NCBI RefSeq assembly: GCF_010894475.1
Contig: NZ_JAAIYB010000031.1
Coordinates: 1 to 35,196, forward strand
Direction: 5' to 3'
Length of the DNA stretch: 35,196 bases
Origin: Myxococcus vastator
GTDB lineage: Bacteria; Myxococcota; Myxococcia; Myxococcales; Myxococcaceae
Part shown: positions 22,944 to 31,404 of the stretch, piece by piece
Layout: the number at the start of each line of letters is the position of its first letter
Position numbering within the stretch: the stretch's first letter is position 1
Notes under the pieces: generated by a model
What the model saw: the letters and a program-made list of their open reading frames with translations, nothing else
Told to the model about the DNA's origin: nothing
Databases searched by the model: none
Position numbers and translations under genes: made by a program

Positions 22944-23732
22944 GTGCGCTACGAGCTCCAAGACGGACGCATCCTCACCTGGTCCCTGGAGACGCATGTC
23001 GCCACGCACTGCAACCTGCGCTGCGTGCAGTGCTGCCCGCTGTCGCCGCACCTGCCTGCCTGGTCCGTGGACCCCGCTGCCCTGGGCCATGACTTGCGCC
23101 AGCTGGCCCGAGCCCTCCGGCCCAACGTCTTCAAGCTCACCGGCGGCGAGCCCTTCCTCCACCCCGACCTGCCAGCGGTGCTGGACGTCGTGCGCGCCTC
23201 GGGCATCTCCCCGCAGGTGTCCGTCACCACCAACGGCTTCCTCGCCCAGAGCGCCCCTGACGCCGTCTACGAGCGCCTGGACCGGATGACCCTGTCCGTC
23301 TACACCTCCGCGCCGCTGCCGGAGCGCTCCATCGCCCGCATCACCGAGCGCTGCGAGCAGCACGGCGTCTTCCTCACGGTGAAGCGCATCGACGCCTTCC
23401 AGCAGCTCACGCCGGAGGCGCCGCACGACTCCGAGGACGTCGTGCGAGGCATCCACGCGCGCTGCTGGCTGAAGGTCCGCTGTCACCTGGTCCACGCGGG
23501 CCGCTTCTACGCCTGCACGCGCCCGCCGCATGTGGCGACGGTGCTCGGCGGCACGTACCCGGAGCTGCCCGCGCTGGGCGAGCTCGACGGCGTGCCGCTG
23601 GGCACGCCGGACCTGGTGGGCCAGCTGCTCGGCTACCTCGAACGGGAGACGCCGCTGGCCACCTGCCGTTACTGCCTGGGCGGCGACGGCGCGTGGCAGC
23701 CGCACGCCCAGCTCCCTCGCATTCGAGGCTGA
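22944..23732 (+). CDS. Radical SAM enzyme with C-terminal auxiliary cysteines
   Basis: A 262-residue radical SAM enzyme. The SAM-binding 4Fe-4S motif is C23-x3-C27-x2-C30 (HCNLRCVQC), followed by KLTGGEP and VTTNG. The C-terminal part has further cysteines at C174, C180, C191, C241 and C244 (CxxC in CRYCLGG), a pattern consistent with a twitch or SPASM auxiliary cluster. BtrN-type dehydrogenases and peptide-modifying enzymes share that layout. It is short, like twitch enzymes. The GTG start has no ribosome binding site; no in-frame ATG fits. It is divergent from the ATP-PPase operon and probably acts in the same pathway. Confidence 0.85.
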   Translation: MRYELQDGRILTWSLETHVATHCNLRCVQCCPLSPHLPAWSVDPAALGHDLRQLARALRPNVFKLTGGEPFLHPDLPAVLDVVRASGISPQVSVTTNGFLAQSAPDAVYERLDRMTLSVYTSAPLPERSIARITERCEQHGVFLTVKRIDAFQQLTPEAPHDSEDVVRGIHARCWLKVRCHLVHAGRFYACTRPPHVATVLGGTYPELPALGELDGVPLGTPDLVGQLLGYLERETPLATCRYCLGGDGAWQPHAQLPRIRG

Positions 23733-23740
23733 AGGTCACC

Positions 23741-24751
23741 TCACCGGGCGCGCGGCTGGGACGCCTTGGGGAGCGAGGACTGCATGGACGGCGGATAGCG
23801 CCCACCCGCGGCGACGCCCGGAGGCGCGACGGCGTTGATGGCGGCCACGTCCTGGTCCGTGAGCGTCACCTCCAGCGCGCCCAGGTTCTCATCCAGGTAC
23901 TTGCGGCGCTTGGTGCCGGGGATGGGCACCAGGTCCTTCCCCTGGGCCAGCACCCACGCGAGCGCGAGCTGCGCCGGCGTGCAGCCCTTCTCCCGTGCCA
24001 GCCGCTCGATGTGGCCGACCAGTTCCAGGTTGCGCGTGAAGTTCTCCCCCTGGAAGCGAGGCGAGAAGCGGCGGTAGTCGTCCTGCGCCAGGTCCTCGAA
24101 GCGCTTGATTTGCCCCGTGAGGAAGCCGCGTCCCAGCGGGCTGTACGGGACGAAGCCCACGCCCAGCTCGCGGCACGCCTGGAGCACGCCGTCCTCCGGC
24201 TCACGGCTCCACAGCGAGTACTCGCTCTGGAGCGCGCTGATGGGATGCACCTTCGACGCACGGCGCAGCGTGTCCGCGTCCACCTCCGACAGGCCGAGGA
24301 AGCGCACCTTGCCCTCGCGCACCAGCTCCGCCATGGCGCCCACCGTGTCCTCGATGGGCGTCTGCGCGTCCAGCCGGTGCAGGTAGTACAGGTCGATGAC
24401 GTCCACGCCCAGCCGGCGCAGGCTGGCCTCGCACGCCTGCTTCACGTACTCCGGCCGCCCGTTGATGCCGCGCTTCTGCGGGTCCGCCGGGTCGCGGACG
24501 ATGCCGAACTTCGTCGCCAGCACGACGTTCGCCCGGTGCGGCTTGAGCACCCGGCCCACCAACGTCTCGTTGGCGCCCGAGCCGTACATGTCGGCGGTGT
24601 CGAAGAAGGTGATGCCCCGCTCCAGCGCGTGCAGCAGCGTGGCCTCCGACTCCGCGTCATCCCTGCCCGCGTAGAAGTCGGACATCCCCATGCAGCCCAG
24701 GCCCAGCGCCGAAACGGTGGGGCCCTGCCTTCCCAGCTTCCGAGTCTCCAT
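23741..24751 (-). CDS. Aldo/keto reductase
   Basis: A 336-residue NADPH-dependent (beta/alpha)8-barrel oxidoreductase. The catalytic tetrad is visible: D51 and Y56 (FFDTADMYG), K81 (ATKFG) and H125 (YYLHRLD). The opening [24 protein letters not shown] and [13 protein letters not shown] are typical of the AKR13-like group. Substrate is unknown; sugar or quinone carbonyl reduction is usual. AAGGAG 8 bases upstream of ATG supports the start. It ends 8 bases from the convergent radical SAM gene, so a role in that pathway is possible but unproved. Confidence 0.92.
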   Translation of the reverse strand: METRKLGRQGPTVSALGLGCMGMSDFYAGRDDAESEATLLHALERGITFFDTADMYGSGANETLVGRVLKPHRANVVLATKFGIVRDPADPQKRGINGRPEYVKQACEASLRRLGVDVIDLYYLHRLDAQTPIEDTVGAMAELVREGKVRFLGLSEVDADTLRRASKVHPISALQSEYSLWSREPEDGVLQACRELGVGFVPYSPLGRGFLTGQIKRFEDLAQDDYRRFSPRFQGENFTRNLELVGHIERLAREKGCTPAQLALAWVLAQGKDLVPIPGTKRRKYLDENLGALEVTLTDQDVAAINAVAPPGVAAGGRYPPSMQSSLPKASQPRAR

Positions 24752-24783
24752 GTCCCTCGCTCCTTCCTCGTGGTGACGCCCCT

Positions 24784-26922
24784 CTAACTGGTGCCTCCCG
24801 GCCTCGCATGACCTTCGAGTCTGGAATCGTCAATCAGGGGGGCACGGAGGGCCTGCTCCGCGCCCAGATTGCTGGGCAGCCCCACGGTGAAGGTGGAGCC
24901 CCGCCCCAGCGTGCTCTCCACGTGGACCCGGCCGCCCATGGCCTCCACCAGCGTGCGGGTGATGTACAGGCCCAGACCCAGGCCCCCGTAGTTGCGCTCC
25001 GACACGGCGCGCTCGAAGCGGCCGAAGAGGCGGGGCAGGTGCTCGGGCGCGATGCCGATGCCCTCGTCCCGCACCGTCAGCCGCGCTCCGCCGTCATGCG
25101 GCTCCAGGCGCACGTGGATGGGCTTGCCGTCGCCGTACTTCACGGCGTTGTCCACCAGGTTGGTGATGATCTGCTCCAGGCGCAGCCGGTCCCACCGGCC
25201 CACGATGTAGAAGTCGCCCGCCTCCAGCAGCAAGGAGGAGCCGGTGCGCGCCGCCTGGGGCTCATACCGGGTGACGACGTCCCGGACGAGCGACCCCAGC
25301 TCCAGCTCCTCCATCTCCAGCGAGAGCCGCCCCGCGGAGATGCGCGACACGTCGAGCAGATCGCCCACCAGCTCCGCCAGCTTCTGCACCTGCCGTGCGC
25401 CCACCACCACGTAGCGCTCCACCAGGTCGCGCGGAACCGGGCCCGGGTTGCGGGCCAGCTCGCGCGCGAGCGCCTGGAGCTTCAGGCTCAGCGGGGTGAG
25501 CGGCGTCTTCAGCTCGTGGCTGGCAATGGACATGAACTCGTCGCGCAGGCGGATGGCCTCCCGAGCCTCCGCATAGAGCCGGGCATTCTCCAGGGAGAGC
25601 GCGGCCCGGTGTGCCAGCTCCTTGGCGAACGCCAGGTCCGACGTCGAGTAATGCCGGCCGGAGTAGGAGTGGATGAAGCTGAGCACCCCCAACACCTGTC
25701 CGCGCGCAATCAAGGGCACGGAGATGAGGGAGTTGGGCCCCATCGCTTCCATCACCCGGGCGTGCGCCGCGTTGTGTGCGAGCGCGTGAATCCGCTCCCG
25801 GGTCAACCGCTCGAGGTGAACCGTCTCCGCCTTCAGCAAGGCGCCCGTGGGGGGATGCCCCGGATTGCCGCTGGGCTGCATCCCGAAGCGGAGGATGTCC
25901 TCCGCCAGCGCGTCGTCCTCGCGCCGGAAGTGCGCCGCCTCCAGCCGCCGGAACGTCCCGTCTGTCACCGCCACGTCGACGAGGCACCAGTCCGCGAAGG
26001 TGGGCACCACCAGCTTCGCCGTGTTCCGCAGCGTCGCCTCGTCGTCGAGCGACGACGCCAGCACCGCGCCCGACTCCGCGAGGAGCCAGTCACGCGCCTC
26101 GGCCTGCTGGAGCTCGTGCGTCAGGGCCTCGGCGCGCTGCCGGGCCCGGACCAGGTCCGTCACGTCGAACCCGAAGCCGACGATGCCGTCGACCTCGCCC
26201 TGCTCGTTCCGCGTGGGCTGATACACGATGTTGAGATACGTCTCCTGTGTCTCCCCGTTGGGGAGCTCGCGAGGGAACGGCACCGCGTTGCCCGCGAAAG
26301 GGACGCCGGTGCGGTAGACCTCGTCCATCAGGCTGATGAGGCCCCGTGTCTCCGCCCAGGGCACGGCCTCGCGAGCCTCCCGGCCCTCCAGCTTGTCCGT
26401 CCCCATCAGCGCGTTGTTCATCGTGTTGGAGAAGGAATAGACGTGCCGGGGGCCACGCATGAGGATGATGCCCGCGGGCGCGTCCTGGAAGAGCGTGAGG
26501 AGCCGCGCCTGTCCGGCCTCCGCCTCGCTTCGGGCCGCCCGCTCCCGCTCCAGCAGCCGCGCCCGCTCCGCGTTGGCCCTGCGCAGCATGACATTCAGCT
26601 TCGTCATCAGCAGCGAGAGCACCGCGAAGGCCGTTAGCGAGACAGCCCTTCCCGCGCCAGGCGACTCGTCGAGCAGCGGCTTCAGGAAGTAGAAGTCCAC
26701 CACCACTGCCGACAGGAGCGTCGTCGCCATGGCGGGGCCCCAGCCGCCCCACCAGCCGGCCACCATCACCGCGCCGAAGAAGAACAGGAAGGGGGTGGCG
26801 GGGAGGAACGGTGCCACGCTCGCCTGGATGAGCCACGCCGCGCCAAAGGCGAGCAGCGCGACGCCATAACGTCCGGCGCGTGAAGCCCAGCGTGGGTGAT
26901 GTCGTTCCGGACGTGCGTGCAT
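24784..26922 (-). CDS. Membrane PAS-GAF sensor histidine kinase
   Basis: A 712-residue hybrid-free sensor kinase. Four membrane helices near the N-terminus (about 15-110) resemble the KdpD-type DUF4118 module ([20 protein letters not shown]). A coiled-coil leads to a PAS domain (about 150-280, ending [19 protein letters not shown]), then a GAF domain (about 300-450). The HisKA box [11 protein letters not shown] carries the phospho-acceptor H469. The HATPase domain shows [10 protein letters not shown] (N box), RDEGIGIAP (G1) and GGLGLGLYI (G2). No response regulator is adjacent, so it is an orphan, as is common in myxobacteria. ATG at 26922 is preferred; the upstream extension to 27033 is basic and Cys-rich. 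Confidence 0.9.
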   Translation of the reverse strand: MHARPERHHPRWASRAGRYGVALLAFGAAWLIQASVAPFLPATPFLFFFGAVMVAGWWGGWGPAMATTLLSAVVVDFYFLKPLLDESPGAGRAVSLTAFAVLSLLMTKLNVMLRRANAERARLLERERAARSEAEAGQARLLTLFQDAPAGIILMRGPRHVYSFSNTMNNALMGTDKLEGREAREAVPWAETRGLISLMDEVYRTGVPFAGNAVPFPRELPNGETQETYLNIVYQPTRNEQGEVDGIVGFGFDVTDLVRARQRAEALTHELQQAEARDWLLAESGAVLASSLDDEATLRNTAKLVVPTFADWCLVDVAVTDGTFRRLEAAHFRREDDALAEDILRFGMQPSGNPGHPPTGALLKAETVHLERLTRERIHALAHNAAHARVMEAMGPNSLISVPLIARGQVLGVLSFIHSYSGRHYSTSDLAFAKELAHRAALSLENARLYAEAREAIRLRDEFMSIASHELKTPLTPLSLKLQALARELARNPGPVPRDLVERYVVVGARQVQKLAELVGDLLDVSRISAGRLSLEMEELELGSLVRDVVTRYEPQAARTGSSLLLEAGDFYIVGRWDRLRLEQIITNLVDNAVKYGDGKPIHVRLEPHDGGARLTVRDEGIGIAPEHLPRLFGRFERAVSERNYGGLGLGLYITRTLVEAMGGRVHVESTLGRGSTFTVGLPSNLGAEQALRAPLIDDSRLEGHARPGGTS

Positions 26923-27032
26923 GGCCAAGGGCGGGCTCCCGGCCGCTGCATACCCCCGGGGAGGGACCGCGCACTTCTCACGTAAGCATCGGAACCCACT
27001 GCATGACATCTTGCTCGCCGCCCTGCCGTGCA

Positions 27033-27051
27033 CGGCTGCTCAACGCAGCCG
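27033..27051 (-). terminator. Hairpin overlapping the stop of the PaaK-like gene
   Basis: CGGCTGC (27033-27039) and GCAGCCG (27045-27051) form a perfect 7-bp stem. The TGA stop of the minus-strand PaaK-like gene lies largely in the 5-base loop. There is no T-run, so it may stabilise the operon's 3' end instead of terminating. Confidence 0.45.
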
Positions 27052-28350
27052 GCGGAACGGCTGTGGCTTGGTGCCCGCGGCCAGCGCCGATACCTCCACG
27101 TGACACACGTCCAGGCTCGGCTGTGTCCAACCCAGGTTCCGCAAGGCGCCGGCAAGCCGCTCGCGCAGTGGCGCAACGTCCGAAGGGCTCGCGCCCGCCA
27201 GCTCCAACCGGAAGTGCGAGACGTCCACCTGTGTCAGCCGGAAGCCACGCAGCGCATGGTGCTTGAACACCCAGGCCAGCGCCCAGGCGTCCACCTCCCG
27301 GCCCGAAGGCGTGACGAAGTGGCAGGCCCCGCGTCCGCCGAAGTGCTCCAGCGTCCACCCGTGAAAGCCACAGGCGCAGGCGTCACGCCGCACGCTGCCC
27401 GCGTCGCCCGGGAGGTAGCGCAAGAGCGGCAGCACGCTGGGACGCAGCCGTGTCACCACCACCTCGTCCAGCCCGGGCTCCAGCCAGACATCCGGGGCCA
27501 GGACGTGGAAGCGGCCCGGCGCCTCGGGCCTCGGGCACTCCCAGGCCAGGGGGCCCGTCTCCGTTGTTGCATAATAGTTGAGGACAGGCGCGGGCACCGC
27601 GTTCGCCAACTCCTCGCGCAGGCCGGCGGGCAGGTGTTGCGCGGAGGTGAGCACCAACCGGGGCGTGGGCACGCCGGGCTGGGCCGCCAGCCACCGCAGG
27701 CCCTCCGGGTCGGAGAAGAGCACGGCGGGGCGCACGCGGCGCAGGCGCTGGAGCGCGTCCTCGCGCAGGACGGAGATTCGGTGCAGCGCGCCGTCGTGGA
27801 GGATGGGCAGGCGCACCGAGTACTCCAGCCCGCCCGGCAGCGCGTCCAGCAGCACCACCCGCGGATGCGGAGGCAGCGCCGCTCCCACGCGCGTCACGAG
27901 GAAGCGCAGCACGGCCCACATGTGCAGGCAGTCGCGCCGGTCCCTCACCACGTTCACCGGCGCACCGATGGACCCGGAGCTCTTCACCACCACGCACTCG
28001 TCGGCGTCCGACGGCGGCGTGGGCACCGCGTCCCAGTTCGCGGCCAGGGCCTCACGGTCCAGGAAGGGCAGGTGGCGCAGGTCGTCCAGCGTCTGGAGGT
28101 CACCCGGGTGGAGGCCCGCCGCGTGGAGCCTCCGGGCGTGGTACGGCGAGTCCCGCAGCGCGTCGCGCAGGCCGGACAACCGGGCGTCCAGGTCCGCGCG
28201 CGCCGCGTCCTCGTCGGCCAGGGAGGCGAAGCGGGTCAGGCCCTCGGCGATGGCTTCCGCCCAGGGGATGTGGGGGCGCTGCGAGGAGGTGTCCCGGCGG
28301 ATGTTCGCGCGAGGCGCGACGCGCAGGTCCGCGGCCAGGACGTTCGTCAC
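27040..28350 (-). CDS. PaaK-like adenylate-forming enzyme (phenylacetate-CoA ligase family)
   Basis: A 436-residue AMP-binding enzyme, the last gene of the MoxR-vWA operon. The phosphate-binding motif reads KSSGSIGAP (123-131), where family members have SSGTTGKP, so the usual Lys is Ala130. The acid-binding region VLNYYATTETGPLAWEC corresponds to the YxxTE motif. The C-terminal block VRRDACACGFHGWTLEHFGGRG matches the CxCG and GR elements of PaaK. It should activate a carboxylate as acyl-AMP; whether it makes a CoA thioester is uncertain. The GTG start overlaps the upstream stop (GTGA), so it is translationally coupled. Nothing in the neighbourhood suggests phenylacetate catabolism. Confidence 0.82.
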   Translation of the reverse strand: MTNVLAADLRVAPRANIRRDTSSQRPHIPWAEAIAEGLTRFASLADEDAARADLDARLSGLRDALRDSPYHARRLHAAGLHPGDLQTLDDLRHLPFLDREALAANWDAVPTPPSDADECVVVKSSGSIGAPVNVVRDRRDCLHMWAVLRFLVTRVGAALPPHPRVVLLDALPGGLEYSVRLPILHDGALHRISVLREDALQRLRRVRPAVLFSDPEGLRWLAAQPGVPTPRLVLTSAQHLPAGLREELANAVPAPVLNYYATTETGPLAWECPRPEAPGRFHVLAPDVWLEPGLDEVVVTRLRPSVLPLLRYLPGDAGSVRRDACACGFHGWTLEHFGGRGACHFVTPSGREVDAWALAWVFKHHALRGFRLTQVDVSHFRLELAGASPSDVAPLRERLAGALRNLGWTQPSLDVCHVEVSALAAGTKPQPFRRLR

Positions 28351-28910
28351 TCCCGCCACCCACGCGCCTCCGTGGCGCGCTGCTCCGCCTCGCGCAGGGC
28401 CTGCTGGCGTTTGTCCGCCTCCTTCTTCCGAGCCTCCTCCGCGCGCCGCATCTCCGCTTCCGCCTTGCGGTAGTCCAGTTGCTCGATGCGCGCGACGGAG
28501 CCCTTCGGCGACTCGCCCGTGCACTTCCCGCCCACGACGCGCACCCACTTGCGAATGAACTCCTCGCGGCGGAAGGTGTTGGAGCGAATCATCTCCGCCG
28601 TCAGCGGGGCCACGTCCTGGAAGAAGCGCTGCAGGAGCGTCGTCGCGTCGTCGTTCTGCTGCAGCACCTGCACCGTCTCCTGCCGCAACGCCGAGGACAC
28701 CAGCACGTGCGCGAGCATCACCACCTGCTCTCGCCACAGCGGGGAGCGGGCCTTGTCCTCCATGGCGCCCCAGTCCGCGCGGGACGGGGGGCGGACCTTC
28801 GCGAGCCGGAAGGTGTCGCAGAGGATGGCCAGCGCCAGGTCATGCGAATACGGCGACACGATGGGGGCTGCTTCGAGCTGCGTCTGAATCTCGCGGATGT
28901 CGAAAGCCAT
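28347..28910 (-). CDS. Helical protein of the MoxR-vWA operon, unknown
   Basis: A 187-residue soluble protein. Residues 1-130 form a predicted helical domain (begins MAFDIREIQTQLEAAP; LWREQVVMLAHVLVSSAL near 60). The last 45 residues are a highly charged heptad-like helix rich in Lys, Glu and Arg (RKAEAEMRRAEEARKK), probably coiled coil. No family recognised. It starts 5 bases after the vWA gene and its stop overlaps the PaaK-like gene, so it is an integral operon member. An adaptor bridging the vWA protein and the adenylating enzyme is a reasonable guess. Confidence 0.8.
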   Translation of the reverse strand: MAFDIREIQTQLEAAPIVSPYSHDLALAILCDTFRLAKVRPPSRADWGAMEDKARSPLWREQVVMLAHVLVSSALRQETVQVLQQNDDATTLLQRFFQDVAPLTAEMIRSNTFRREEFIRKWVRVVGGKCTGESPKGSVARIEQLDYRKAEAEMRRAEEARKKEADKRQQALREAEQRATEARGWRE

Positions 28911-28915
28911 GGGAT

Positions 28916-30580
28916 TCAATTCTCCAGCAATGCCTGGGCGAGGTCGGCGGCGGCCTTCGCGAAGTCGGAGGGCCAGCGCACCACCACCAGCCGGAAGCGG
29001 CGCTCGCGCAGCAGCGGCGCCAGCGCCTGCCGTGCGCGGAGCTCGTCGGGAACCGCGAGGATGGCCACCACGAGGCGCGAGCGCCGGATGGACTCCAGCA
29101 CCGGCGCCAGGGGCTTCTCCGCGGTGACGTTCATCAGGAAGTCGCTGTCGGAGATGATGATGCGCAGCGCGTCGGGCCGCTCGCGGGACAGCGCGTCCAT
29201 CACGTCGAAGGGGAACAGCGTGCCTCCGCCGATGTAGCTCAGCAGGAAGTCGCGCGCCGTCTCCTCGTCGTACATCCATGGCGACACCCGCGGGTTGCCG
29301 TGCGAGTACACGATGCCGCGCACCGTGGCCTTCTTCCTCAGCGCGGAGGCGGACAGCACCTGGGCCGCCAGCGTCATCGCGTTGAGGCTCAGCTCCGGGT
29401 TGGGCATGGAGCCGCTGGTGTCCAGGTAGATTTCCACGGACGGCGCGCCCAGCTCGGACGGGGGCGGCAGGTCCGCCTCCAGCTCGCGGCGCAGCGGGGA
29501 CACCGCGGCCAGGTGGCCCTGGGACAGCACCGTCAACGTCCAGTCGATGCTGGACGGGTCGTCGCCGTACTCCCACGCCTGGGGCGTGGTGCGCAGGTAG
29601 GGCTCCGGCTGGGACGGCGCCGTGGGGAGCTTCAAGATGTGCCGGTCCACCAGCCGCCGATAGTGCTTCGCCACCAGGGCCCGCCGCAGCGTCCCGCCCT
29701 GCTTGCCGGGCAGGTGCTCGGTGACGCGGTGGATGGAGTCCAGTTCGTCCTTCTCCTTCGCGCGGGTGCTCAGGGGCTCCAGCCAGCCCTGCTCCTCCGC
29801 TTCCTGCAGTGCGTCGTCCCAGCGGCTGCTGCCGTGGATGGCGGCATCCAGGTCGTCCACGTCCGGCACGGAGACGTCCCCGCCCAGCGGCAGGCTGAAC
29901 TCCAGGTCCGCGGGCTGCTCGATGTAGCGGATGAAGGTGGCGCAGAAGTAGAGGAACTGGAGCTTGCCGTTGGGCAGCGCGTAGAAGGTCTGCGCGAACA
30001 TGCGCGCCTCGGCGCGAACGCCGGGGTAGCGCTGCTCCATCGCCTCGAGCTGCGCGGCGGGCACCAGCTCCCCAGGGGGCAGGCCCCACAGCTCCTCGTA
30101 GATGGCCAGGTAGAAGAAGAACAGCGGCGACACCTCGCCGCCCTGCACGCGCTGGAAGCCCCGGTACACCGCGCACAGCGCGTCCGCGTGCGTGCGGCCC
30201 ACCACCTCATTCACCTGCAAGTCGTAGAAGAGGTTGGTGAGGGACTGCTTCAGGCCGGGGACCAGCCGCTGCTCCTGCACGCGCAGCTCCGCGTCCCAGC
30301 CCAGCGTGTGCGGGAAGCGCGCGTGGTGACCGACTTCATGCGCCAGCACGGCCGTGAGGCTGCCAGTGGCCTCCATGGCCTCCAGGAGCTTGAAGTTGAC
30401 GAAGACCTGGCGCTTCACCAGGTCGATGTACGCGAGCGGCTCCTGGGCGTGGCTCTCGTCGGGATGGAAGGCCACGTGCGGCTCGGGTGGGCTGAGCTGC
30501 ACGCGCACGTCCCAAAGCGCCAGCGCGTCGCGCCAGCCCGTGGCCACGTCTTCGCGGGTGATGCGCGGCGGCGGACTCAT
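28916..30580 (-). CDS. Metallopeptidase-like (HExxH) / vWA fusion protein
   Basis: A 554-residue protein that appears cytoplasmic, with two functional parts. The N-terminal half contains HEVGHH (H81, E82, H85) with a helical environment like the predicted metallopeptidase domain that precedes VWA-like domains in DUF2201-type proteins. The C-terminal vWA-like domain begins near residue 380 with a complete MIDAS, DTSGS (D387), and a later SDSDF. Such vWA partners pair with MoxR AAA+ ATPases; here the ATPase is two genes upstream in the same operon. The start ATGA overlaps the stop of the 275-residue gene. Whether HExxH is a working protease site is unknown; a third ligand is not obvious. Confidence 0.85.
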   Translation of the reverse strand: MSPPPRITREDVATGWRDALALWDVRVQLSPPEPHVAFHPDESHAQEPLAYIDLVKRQVFVNFKLLEAMEATGSLTAVLAHEVGHHARFPHTLGWDAELRVQEQRLVPGLKQSLTNLFYDLQVNEVVGRTHADALCAVYRGFQRVQGGEVSPLFFFYLAIYEELWGLPPGELVPAAQLEAMEQRYPGVRAEARMFAQTFYALPNGKLQFLYFCATFIRYIEQPADLEFSLPLGGDVSVPDVDDLDAAIHGSSRWDDALQEAEEQGWLEPLSTRAKEKDELDSIHRVTEHLPGKQGGTLRRALVAKHYRRLVDRHILKLPTAPSQPEPYLRTTPQAWEYGDDPSSIDWTLTVLSQGHLAAVSPLRRELEADLPPPSELGAPSVEIYLDTSGSMPNPELSLNAMTLAAQVLSASALRKKATVRGIVYSHGNPRVSPWMYDEETARDFLLSYIGGGTLFPFDVMDALSRERPDALRIIISDSDFLMNVTAEKPLAPVLESIRRSRLVVAILAVPDELRARQALAPLLRERRFRLVVVRWPSDFAKAAADLAQALLEN

Positions 30581-31404
30581 GCCGGGACGAACACCAGCAC
30601 GTGCTGGGAGGTGTGCAGCGTGGCCGTCACCCGCCAGTCATTGGACAGGGTGGCGAACCACGCGTCCGCGCGCGGGTCCTCCCGCAGCGCCTCGTCCAGA
30701 TGGGGACTCTCCACGCGGGTCTGCTCCGGCGCCTCGCGGCAGCCCATGGCGCCCAGGCTGACGGGCGTCTGGGCCAGCCAGATGCCCTGTGTGGCCGCGT
30801 CGCGGCCCGCCACGGCCTGACGGTGCCGGTCATGCACGCACACCACGGTGGGGGACAGGAAGTGCATCGCGCCGGGGAGGAAGCGGCTGTCCTCTTTCGA
30901 CAGGTCCACCCAGTGCGCCTGGGCCCGCGCGGCCAGCGGCGCGTCGGGCGGCTCCAGGGCCGCGGCGGACGTCTCCCGCAGCCGCGCCTCGATGTCCTGG
31001 AGCGACGTCAGCTCCCGGCCCACGCGCCAGAAGATGCGCTGCACCCACGGCGGCGCGGACTCCAGGTTCTCCCCCAGGTTCCACAGCTGGGCGAACACCT
31101 GCGAGCGCTCCTTCGTGGGCACGGCGGCCAGCAGGCGGGGCAGCAGGTCCGACCACGCCAGGGTGAAGAAGTTCTGCCGGCCCGCGCTCGCGGGATACAG
31201 GTAGCCCAGGCCAATGGCCTCCGCGCCCAGTTGGAGGTAGGCGCGCAGCAGCTCCTCACCCTCCGCCGCTGGCGTCCCCGCCTCGAGCAGGGACTGTCCC
31301 AGCCGCTGCGCGGCGCCGCCGGTGAGCTCACGCCACAGGGTGGAGTCCCAGCGCACGAACCGGGCGCGGGCATTGGCTTCCAACTCGTCGGTGAAGGTGC
31401 TCAT
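30577..31404 (-). CDS. Unknown 275-residue protein of the MoxR-vWA operon
   Basis: A soluble Trp-rich protein starting MSTFTDELEANARARFVRWD and ending TSQHVLVFVPA. The N-terminal 130 residues look helical (LLRAYLQLGAEAIGLGYLYP). The C-terminal half has more beta character, including LSPTVVCVHDRHRQAV and VSLGAMGC. I recognise no family, signal peptide or membrane helix. Both ends overlap neighbours by 4 bases (ATGA), between the MoxR ATPase and the HExxH-vWA gene. Its position suggests a substrate adaptor or specificity factor of the ATPase-vWA pair; this is inference only. Confidence 0.82.
   Translation of the reverse strand: MSTFTDELEANARARFVRWDSTLWRELTGGAAQRLGQSLLEAGTPAAEGEELLRAYLQLGAEAIGLGYLYPASAGRQNFFTLAWSDLLPRLLAAVPTKERSQVFAQLWNLGENLESAPPWVQRIFWRVGRELTSLQDIEARLRETSAAALEPPDAPLAARAQAHWVDLSKEDSRFLPGAMHFLSPTVVCVHDRHRQAVAGRDAATQGIWLAQTPVSLGAMGCREAPEQTRVESPHLDEALREDPRADAWFATLSNDWRVTATLHTSQHVLVFVPA

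Noticed and set aside
28347-30176. 609-codon frame covering the helical protein and most of the vWA gene
   Set aside because: Only its last 187 residues (ATG at 28910) are the real gene; the upstream part is a shadow of the HExxH-vWA frame.
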